A stretch of DNA of 24,106 bases. Origin: AC-32 sp035624425 (lineage in GTDB: Bacteria; Actinomycetota; Thermoleophilia; Gaiellales; Gaiellaceae). The position numbers and the translations under genes are program-made. This document shows positions 16,580 through 21,907 of the stretch, one piece after another. How positions within the stretch are numbered: position 1 is the first letter of the stretch; each line of letters opens with the position of its first letter. The notes below the pieces were generated by a model. It ran no database searches, was not told the DNA's origin, and worked only from the letters and a program-made list of their open reading frames with translations. The stretch spans positions 1-24,106 of the forward strand of contig DASPRN010000039.1 in the NCBI GenBank assembly GCA_035624425.1. The letters run 5' to 3'.

Positions 16580-16923
16580 CAGACGAGGAGGCGCACCCCG
16601 AGCGCCGTCAGCAGGGCGGCGAAGGCGAGCGAGAGCGTCCGGTTGGCCAGCCGCTGCTGCAGCGCGGCCCCCGCGACCGCGCCGGCAATCGCCGGCAGAC
16701 CGACGATCGCGGCTGCGCCAGGCCTCACCTCGCCGTGGAACGCGTAGGTGGCAGCACCCGCGATCGAGATGACGAAGACCGCCGCCAGCGAGGTCGCCAT
16801 CGCCGGGCGTTCGGAGAAGTGGGCGACGAGCAGGAGCAGCGGCACGACGACGACGCCGCCCCCGACGCCGAAGAGGGCGCTGAACAGGCCGGCCAGGAGC
16901 CCGATGAAAACGAGCCGCAGCAC
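16579..16923 (-). CDS. TauE/SafE half-size transporter subunit (first of pair)
   Basis: 114 residues, about 4 membrane segments. It carries the same N-terminal family motif as its neighbour, GLFSALFGVGGGVVVVPLL (residues 9-27), and MATSLAAVFVISIAG after it. The start is GTG 16923: GGAGAG lies 9 nt upstream, and the protein begins directly at the first membrane helix; the frame runs far upstream only as shadow of otsB and EamA. It overlaps the second half-gene by one base. The gene is divergent from the trehalose phosphatase with only 18 bp between start codons. Substrate is unknown (sulfite or another small anion in the family). Confidence 0.83.
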   Translation of the reverse strand: MLRLVFIGLLAGLFSALFGVGGGVVVVPLLLLVAHFSERPAMATSLAAVFVISIAGAATYAFHGEVRPGAAAIVGLPAIAGAVAGAALQQRLANRTLSLAFAALLTALGVRLLV

Positions 16924-16928
16924 CGTCG

Positions 16929-16935
16929 TATTCTC
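16929..16935. promoter_or_regulatory. Overlapping divergent -10 elements (otsB / TauE pair)
   Basis: On +, TATTCT (16929-16934) is 7 nt before the otsB ATG. On -, GAGAAT (16935-16930) is 6 nt before the TauE GTG at 16923. Both are good TANNNT-like or 4-of-6 -10 matches and share the same base pairs. The whole gap is 18 bp. The otsB side has no Shine-Dalgarno, so a leaderless transcript is likely; the TauE side has a GGAGAG that overlaps its -10. Confidence 0.5.
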
Positions 16936-16941
16936 TCCGCG

Positions 16942-17649
16942 ATGCAGGATGTGCTGAGGCGGCTTGCCGAGGACCCGGCCCGGGCGGCCATCTTGCTCGA
17001 CGTGGACGGGACCCTGGCTCCGATCGTCGCACGCCCCGAGCTCGCCTCGGTGCCGGAGGAGACGCGGTCGGAGCTGCGTCGGCTGGTCGCCCGCTACGCG
17101 CTCGTCGGGTTCGTCAGCGGGCGCACCGGCGCGGCGGCACGCGAGCTCGTCGGCGTCGAGGGCGCCTCCTACGCCGGCGTTCACGGCCTGGAGCTCGAGC
17201 CGGATGCCGACGCCTGGCGGGCGCCGCTCCGGCCGTTCGCCGACTCGGGCTGGCCGTGGCTGGAGGACAAGGGCCTGGCCGTCGCGTTCCACTGGCGCGA
17301 GGCGCCCGACGAGGCCGCGGCCCGCGCCGAGCTCGAGGAGATTGCGGAGCGGGCTCGCGCGGTGGGGCTGGACGCGCGCTGGGGCCGGAAAGTGCTGGAG
17401 CTCCGCCCGCCAGTGGAAGCCGACAAGGGCACCGCCGTTCGGAGCCTGCTCGCGGAGCGCGGCTTGCGGCGGGCGCTCTACGCGGGCGACGACTCGACCG
17501 ACCTCGACGCCTTCCGCGGGCTGGACGGGCTCGAGGTCGCGGTCCGGGTTGCGGTCGTCTCCGGCGAGGCGCCCCCGGGGCTGGTGGAGGCCGCCGACCT
17601 CGTGCTCGGGTCGCCGGCGGAGCTGCTCGAGCTCCTGCGTAAGCTCTAG
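16942..17649 (+). CDS. otsB: Trehalose-6-phosphate phosphatase (HAD superfamily)
   Basis: Dephosphorylates trehalose-6-phosphate to trehalose, an osmolyte and stress protectant. 235 residues, the usual size for a stand-alone OtsB. HAD motif I is LLDVDGTLAPI with nucleophile Asp20 and acid Asp22; motif II region is GFVSGRT (56-62); the substrate-binding HGLE occurs at 81-84 and VLELRP at 151-156. Motif III Lys162 is in EADKGTA, and motif IV is GDDSTDLDAF (Asp183/Asp184/Asp187). ATG 16942 lies 7 nt after a TATTCT -10. The trehalose-6-phosphate synthase gene (otsA) is not in the window. Its TAG stop lies within a CTAG palindrome that also contains the stop of the EamA gene on the opposite strand. 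Confidence 0.92.
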   Translation: MQDVLRRLAEDPARAAILLDVDGTLAPIVARPELASVPEETRSELRRLVARYALVGFVSGRTGAAARELVGVEGASYAGVHGLELEPDADAWRAPLRPFADSGWPWLEDKGLAVAFHWREAPDEAAARAELEEIAERARAVGLDARWGRKVLELRPPVEADKGTAVRSLLAERGLRRALYAGDDSTDLDAFRGLDGLEVAVRVAVVSGEAPPGLVEAADLVLGSPAELLELLRKL

Positions 17650-18452
17650 GAGAAAGCCAGCAGCGCGACCCCGGCGGCGACGAGGACGGCGCCGGCCGCA
17701 CGAAGCGGCGTGACGCGCTCGTGCAGGAAGACGGCCGCGAGAACGATGGCGATGACGACGCTCGTCTCGCGGACCGCGGCGACGGCGGGGGCACTCGCCA
17801 GCCTGAGCGCGAGCAGCACCAGCAGGTACGCGGCGGCGGCCGCCGCTCCCACCGCGAACGCCGTCTGGCTCACCGCCGCCCGCACACGACCCAGCCCGAC
17901 GGTGAGCGGATAGGCGAGCGCCGGCCCGAGCATCACCAGCAGCAGGTACGGCGCGGCCGCCGCGTGCCGGATCCCATAGCGGTCGACGACCGTGTAGCCG
18001 GCGATCGCGGCCGCGATGACCGCGCCGAGAGCGAGCCCGTGCAGGCTTCCGCGCGCGCCGCGGACGAGCAGCACGCCCGCGGCAACGACCGTGACCCCGG
18101 CGACGCCGAGCCTGGACGGCAATGCAGCGCCGACCGCAGCGGCGAACAGCAGCGCCAGCACCGGCGCCAGGCCGCGCGCGACCGGGTAGACGAGGCTCAG
18201 CTCGTAGCGCCGGTACGCCGCCGCGAGCAGCGCGACGTACACCAGCTCCAGCGCCGTCGAGCCGACGATGTAGGGGACTGCCGCGCTGTCGACCCGCCAG
18301 GTGAGCGCCGCGGGCAGCGCGATCGTCGCGACCAGCGCGAGGAGCCCCACCGCCAGCGCCGCCTCGGTGTCGCGCTCGCGGGCGAGCAGCAGGTTCCAGG
18401 CGGCATGCAGCCCGGCGGCGCCGAGCGCCAGCGCCAGCGCGTCGAGCGGCAT
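17646..18452 (-). CDS. EamA/DMT-superfamily transporter
   Basis: 268-residue inner-membrane protein with about 10 hydrophobic helices in two repeated EamA halves (roughly residues 4-125 and 136-268). Family marks include LGAAGLHAAWNLLLAR near the N-terminus, YPVARGLAPVLALLFA (about 90-105), and the C-terminal LHERVTPLRAAGAVLVAAG. EamA proteins are drug/metabolite transporters; substrates range from amino acids to nucleobases and cannot be read from sequence. ATG 18452 was chosen because it starts at the first helix; an upstream in-frame start at 18533 would add a basic tail lying inside the NUDIX gene. Only 23 bp separate it from the divergent NUDIX gene. Confidence 0.85.
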   Translation of the reverse strand: MPLDALALALGAAGLHAAWNLLLARERDTEAALAVGLLALVATIALPAALTWRVDSAAVPYIVGSTALELVYVALLAAAYRRYELSLVYPVARGLAPVLALLFAAAVGAALPSRLGVAGVTVVAAGVLLVRGARGSLHGLALGAVIAAAIAGYTVVDRYGIRHAAAAPYLLLVMLGPALAYPLTVGLGRVRAAVSQTAFAVGAAAAAAYLLVLLALRLASAPAVAAVRETSVVIAIVLAAVFLHERVTPLRAAGAVLVAAGVALLAFS

Positions 18453-18459
18453 GCGCGCG

Positions 18460-18469
18460 ACCGTACCAT
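18460..18469. promoter_or_regulatory. Overlapping divergent -10 elements (NUDIX / EamA)
   Basis: On +, TACCAT (18464-18469) is 6 nt before the NUDIX ATG. On -, TACGGT (18465-18460) is 7 nt before the EamA ATG at 18452. The two TANNNT hexamers share the central TA (18464-18465). Neither start codon has a Shine-Dalgarno; both fit leaderless initiation. Confidence 0.5.
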
Positions 18470-18475
18470 CGGCGC

Positions 18476-19033
18476 ATGCACCTGACCGAGGCCGTCCTCG
18501 CACCAGTCCGGAAACGCTACGGCGAGCCGGCACGGCTCGACTGGGAAGGCGAGATCTCCGGGTACGAGCACGCGCTCGCCACCTACAACCCGAGCCGCAC
18601 GCACGACGTCACGCTGTTCATCCTCAACGGGGAGCGGCTGGCGCTGATCCGCAAGCCGCAGTTCGAGGAGGGCGTCTGGCGGCCGCCGGGCGGCGGGATC
18701 AAGCCGGGCGAGGCGTTCGAGGACGGCGTCCGGCGCGAGGCGTTCGAGGAGACCGGCCTCGAGATCGAGCTGCGCCGCTACCTCGTCGCCGCCGACGCGC
18801 AGTTTCACCACGCGGCGGGCGAGATCCGCTGGCGGACGCACGTCTTCCTCGCGACCACGCACGGCGCGAAGCTCGACCCACGCGATCTGGACGAGATCGA
18901 GGCCGCCCGCTGGGGCACGCTCGAGGAGCTCGGCGGCCCGCTCCGCGCACGCCTGCTCGAGACGGGCCGAGCCTTCTGGCGCTACCGCGTCGCGCTGCAC
19001 GACGCCGCCACCGACCAGCTCAGCCACGTCTGA
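18476..19033 (+). CDS. NUDIX hydrolase
   Basis: Pyrophosphohydrolase of nucleoside-diphosphate-linked substrates, 185 residues. A perfect Nudix box G-x5-E-x7-R-E-U-x-E-E-x-G-U spans residues 73-95 (Gly73, Glu79, Arg87-Glu88, Glu91-Glu92, Gly94), so metal binding and catalysis should be intact. The N-terminal stretch before the domain is about 40 residues (GEPARLDWEGEISGYEHALA) and is not part of the fold core. Substrate cannot be set from the box alone; capped RNA, NADH, ADP-ribose and oxidised nucleotides are all possible for this superfamily. The ATG lies 6 nt after a TACCAT -10. The TGA stop merges directly into the palindromic repeat that begins at 19033. Confidence 0.9.
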   Translation: MHLTEAVLAPVRKRYGEPARLDWEGEISGYEHALATYNPSRTHDVTLFILNGERLALIRKPQFEEGVWRPPGGGIKPGEAFEDGVRREAFEETGLEIELRRYLVAADAQFHHAAGEIRWRTHVFLATTHGAKLDPRDLDEIEAARWGTLEELGGPLRARLLETGRAFWRYRVALHDAATDQLSHV

Positions 19034-19140
19034 GGGACAGTCCCTCGGCCCCGTCCGCTCGGGCCGGTCGCACCGAAGATTCGCCTGCACTTCCGGCGGT
19101 TCTTCGCCGAGCGGTGCCTGTCCCAGGGACTGTCCCTGGG
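19033..19140. repeat. REP-like palindromic, strongly structured intergenic element
   Basis: Two 13-bp sequences, AGGGACAGTCCCT (19033-19045) and AGGGACTGTCCCT (19125-19137), are exact inverted copies of each other, and each is also a near-palindrome (5-bp arms around CAG or CTG). The right copy extends to an 8-bp hairpin, CCCAGGGA/TCCCTGGG (19122-19140). Between them are a hairpin CGGCCC/GGGCCG (19046-19051, 19061-19066), an enclosing pair GCACCG/CGGTGC (19070-19075, 19112-19117), and an inner hairpin CGGCG/CGCCG (19094-19098, 19105-19109). The layout resembles a REP doublet (REPIN/BIME). No transposase is nearby. No open reading frame I would support lies in it. Confidence 0.6.
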
Positions 19141-19153
19141 GCACGCCTCTTAC

Positions 19154-19183
19154 GGACGAGGGCGCCGCTCGGCGCCCTCGTCC
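19154..19183. terminator. Intrinsic-type terminator hairpin between convergent genes
   Basis: A perfect 13-bp GC-rich stem (19154-19166 with 19171-19183) on a GCTC tetraloop, followed on + by TTCGCTT. It sits between the NUDIX stop (19033) and the stop of the minus-strand gene (19202), and by symmetry can act on both strands. The poor T-run is usual for high-GC genomes. Confidence 0.7.
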
Positions 19184-19201
19184 TTCGCTTGTCCGTCGCG
19201 G

Positions 19202-21907
19202 CTAGTGCTTCGTCAGCGCCCAGCTCGCGAGCCTGTTGAGTGTCGGCGCCGGGGCCTGGTCGTGCTTCGCGTCCTTGGCCTCCGCGATCAGCGCCGTCTG
19301 CTCGGACGCCGTCAGCGCCCCGCATGGGTCGGCCTGGCCGCCACTCGTCGGCGGCTGCGGCTCGGTCGCCGGCGCGAGCGCCGGGTAGTACGTCGGGAAG
19401 AAGTCGATCGGCTCCAGCTGCCGGAACGAGCCGAACTTCTCCGGCGAGTTCCACTGCCCGGCCCCCGCGACGAGCAGCTGGACGTCGCGCCAGGCCGCCT
19501 GGGTCGGGAACGTGTGCTGGATGACCGGGTTCGTCGTGACGACCATCGGGCTGCCGTCGCCGAAGTCCCAGTAGTACGTCAGGCCGGAGGTGTCGCCGCT
19601 CTTCGTCCGGCTGAAGCCGGCGTCGAACGAGACGGTCGTCTGGGCCGTCGGCTTCTTCGGCGTCGTCTCGAAGTAGGCGATCGGGCGGTTCGGCTTGGAC
19701 ACCGCGCCGCCTTCCTGCGGAGAGGCGATCGCGTACGAGAACCACGTTGCGATGAACTCGACGCCGCGCAGCAGGCCCTCGGACGGCTGGTCGTAGCCGC
19801 CGGGCCCGTGAACCGTCCCCGAAGCCCAGAAGTTCAGGTTCGAGAAGTAGTCGCTCGTCGAGTCCTGGCCGAACATGCCGGCAAGCGTGGGCTTGCTCGG
19901 ATAGGCGGCCGGATACGGGTTCTCGTTGCCGCCGACGAGCGGGTCGGTGTTCGAGTCGTACTGGCCGATGTCGCCGAGCGACGGGATCCCGCGGACGCCG
20001 AACGACACCTGGTCGGTGCGGCCGGTGCGGTCGTCGAGCACCGGCGTGTACTGCGCCTGGTCGGCGGGCAGGTAGGCGGGCCGGGTCTGGACGCCCGGAT
20101 TGTCCGGGACCGAGCCCGTGTTCTTGAGCAGGTCCGGGTTCTCCAGCGGGATGCTGAAGTTGTACTTCTGGCCGAGGTCCTGAAGCGCCTGCGTGACCGC
20201 GTTGGCGGAGGAGGTCCGGAACGCCTGCACGGCCGGCAGGTTGTGCTGGAGCCGCTGGATCCCGACCGCGCCGTAGACGCTGTTCGGCGCGGGGGACACC
20301 GGCGTCGCGTTGATGTTGTTGAACCACGGGCCGATCCCGCCGTTGATCAGATCGTTTAGGTAGTGGTCGGTGCCCCACTTGGGCGCCGGGTAGTTGAGGC
20401 CGTCCTGGTCGTTGTTGAAGACGCCGATGATCTGGCCCTGCGGGCTGTCGGAGAGCAGGCCCGTCGCCGAGCCGTTCACCGTCGAGCCGGCCGGATGCGC
20501 CTTCGTCAGCGGTGCCGTCAGCGTGATCCCCGTGCCGAGGCTCGAGGTGTTGACGACCCTCGCGCCGACCGGGTGAGCGGCCGAGAGGGGCGTGCTCAGC
20601 GTGACGCCGCTGCCGAGGTCCTGGATCGAGGCGCCGCTCACGTGCGCACTTGCGAGCGGGTTGGCGAGCGTCACGCCCGTGCCGCCCGACCCGGCGGTGC
20701 CGACGGCGGTGATCGGATCGAACTCCTGCTGGGAGAAGCCGACGTCGATCGCGAGCCGCTCGCCCACGACCATGTTCGTCACGGAGGTGACCTTGACGTT
20801 CGTGTCGCCCGGGTTCGCGGCCGCAGCGAGGGTCGTCGCGGTGCGCGCCCCGGTGCCGACCGATGTGATCGTCGCCGACTCCGGCGAGCTGCTGGTGCCG
20901 AGGTCGATCGAGAGCGTGTTGCCGGCGGCGAGGCCGGTCACGCTCCCGACCTCGATCTTCGTCGCGCCCGCGGCAGACGGCCCGGTGAGGGTCGTGTTCG
21001 TCGTGGCGGTGCCGACCGAGGCGACGGTCGGGTTCTCGGTGTCGGCCTCGTCGAGGGCGATCGTCGTGCCGACGCCGAGGTTGGTGGTCGACGTGACCTT
21101 GATGTTCGTGTCACCCACGCTGGCCGGAGCGGTCACGATCGCCGCCGCCGTGCCGGCCGCGGAGTAGTCGCCCGAGCCGACCAGGCCGCCCTCCTCGTTG
21201 TCGTAGAGGGTCGCCTTCATCGTGCGGGCCGGATAGGTGCCGTTCACCTCGTGCCAGCGGAGGACCGACCCGAGCTCCTCCAGGTTCATGTTCTCGCCCA
21301 TGTTGGCGTCGTAACCGGAGCCGTTGCCCCAGTTGCCGGAGTGCATGCCGCTCATCGGCGTGGCGCTCGAGCCCGGGTTGACAGCGTTCACGGGCGTCGA
21401 GTCGTTGTGGCTGGCGAGCATGACCTGCTGGCCGGCGCAGGTGGCGCCGGGGATCGTCAGCTCGGCATCGTTGAGCTGCCAGGTGCGGGTCGGGAACAGG
21501 TGGTCGCGCGCGCTGATCCACTTGCCGAGATCGCCGTTCGGCTGGGGCGTGTGCGTGGTGCCGACCCCCTTCCACCAGGAGTAGAACTCCTGCGCGCCGT
21601 TGTAGTTCGGGGGCAGGTTGTTGCTCGGATCCGTCTGGGTGCCGGTGCCGCACGTCGTCGCCGACGGCAGGCAGCCGTCGGAGCCGGCGACCTTGTAGAT
21701 GAAGGCGTTCGACTCGTAGAAGTTGTGCGCGTAGATCCACGGCGTGTCGACGACAGGATGCGCCGGGTTCGAGACGGGTATCTGCGGTGCCGAGCTTGCG
21801 CTCGTCGCCGCGAGCAGCGCCGCCGGAACCGTTGCCGCGGCGACCAGGAGCAGCACGAGCCAGCGCGGCCGCAGTGCCTTGCGTCCGATGATCCTCAGCC
21901 GGCTCAC
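19202..21907 (-). CDS. Secreted M28-peptidase-like protein with beta-repeat insertion and PKD domain
   Basis: 901 residues. An Arg-rich start and a hydrophobic segment (about 16-34) look like a signal peptide. The M28 zinc-peptidase-like domain runs from about residue 155 and is interrupted at 255-485 by beta-repeats. Ligand-type motifs present: VMLASHND (His167, Asp169), GSGYDAN (Asp200), YDNEEGGLVGS (Glu238-Glu239), and IIGVFNNDQDG (Asp500). The final family His is not obvious; the place reads QYDSNTD. The insert has three ~50-residue units and then three ~24-residue units. After the second catalytic half comes a PKD domain (YYWDFGDG) and a short tail (CGALTASEQ). Start GTG 21907 has AAGGAGG 5 nt upstream and overlaps the preceding TGA (GTGA). 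It is probably an exported aminopeptidase-like enzyme; activity is not certain. Confidence 0.8.
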   Translation of the reverse strand: MSRLRIIGRKALRPRWLVLLLVAAATVPAALLAATSASSAPQIPVSNPAHPVVDTPWIYAHNFYESNAFIYKVAGSDGCLPSATTCGTGTQTDPSNNLPPNYNGAQEFYSWWKGVGTTHTPQPNGDLGKWISARDHLFPTRTWQLNDAELTIPGATCAGQQVMLASHNDSTPVNAVNPGSSATPMSGMHSGNWGNGSGYDANMGENMNLEELGSVLRWHEVNGTYPARTMKATLYDNEEGGLVGSGDYSAAGTAAAIVTAPASVGDTNIKVTSTTNLGVGTTIALDEADTENPTVASVGTATTNTTLTGPSAAGATKIEVGSVTGLAAGNTLSIDLGTSSSPESATITSVGTGARTATTLAAAANPGDTNVKVTSVTNMVVGERLAIDVGFSQQEFDPITAVGTAGSGGTGVTLANPLASAHVSGASIQDLGSGVTLSTPLSAAHPVGARVVNTSSLGTGITLTAPLTKAHPAGSTVNGSATGLLSDSPQGQIIGVFNNDQDGLNYPAPKWGTDHYLNDLINGGIGPWFNNINATPVSPAPNSVYGAVGIQRLQHNLPAVQAFRTSSANAVTQALQDLGQKYNFSIPLENPDLLKNTGSVPDNPGVQTRPAYLPADQAQYTPVLDDRTGRTDQVSFGVRGIPSLGDIGQYDSNTDPLVGGNENPYPAAYPSKPTLAGMFGQDSTSDYFSNLNFWASGTVHGPGGYDQPSEGLLRGVEFIATWFSYAIASPQEGGAVSKPNRPIAYFETTPKKPTAQTTVSFDAGFSRTKSGDTSGLTYYWDFGDGSPMVVTTNPVIQHTFPTQAAWRDVQLLVAGAGQWNSPEKFGSFRQLEPIDFFPTYYPALAPATEPQPPTSGGQADPCGALTASEQTALIAEAKDAKHDQAPAPTLNRLASWALTKH
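20453..21145 (-). repeat. In-frame coding repeats (beta-module array) inside the M28-like gene
   Basis: Residues 255-485 of the product. Three units share GDTN(I/V)KV-T-S-(T/V)TN and a following L-x-I-D and V-G-T pattern (starting near residues 264, 313 and 367). They are followed by three shorter units, each of the form GTGVTL-x-x-PL-x-x-AH-x-x-GA (residues 408-480). Related sequence occurs once in the paralogue, around 22505-22715. Confidence 0.75.

Noticed and set aside
16196..16923. Frameshifted TauE/SafE pseudogene
   Set aside because: Both halves have complete motifs, separate starts and a normal coupled overlap, so two genes are the simpler reading.
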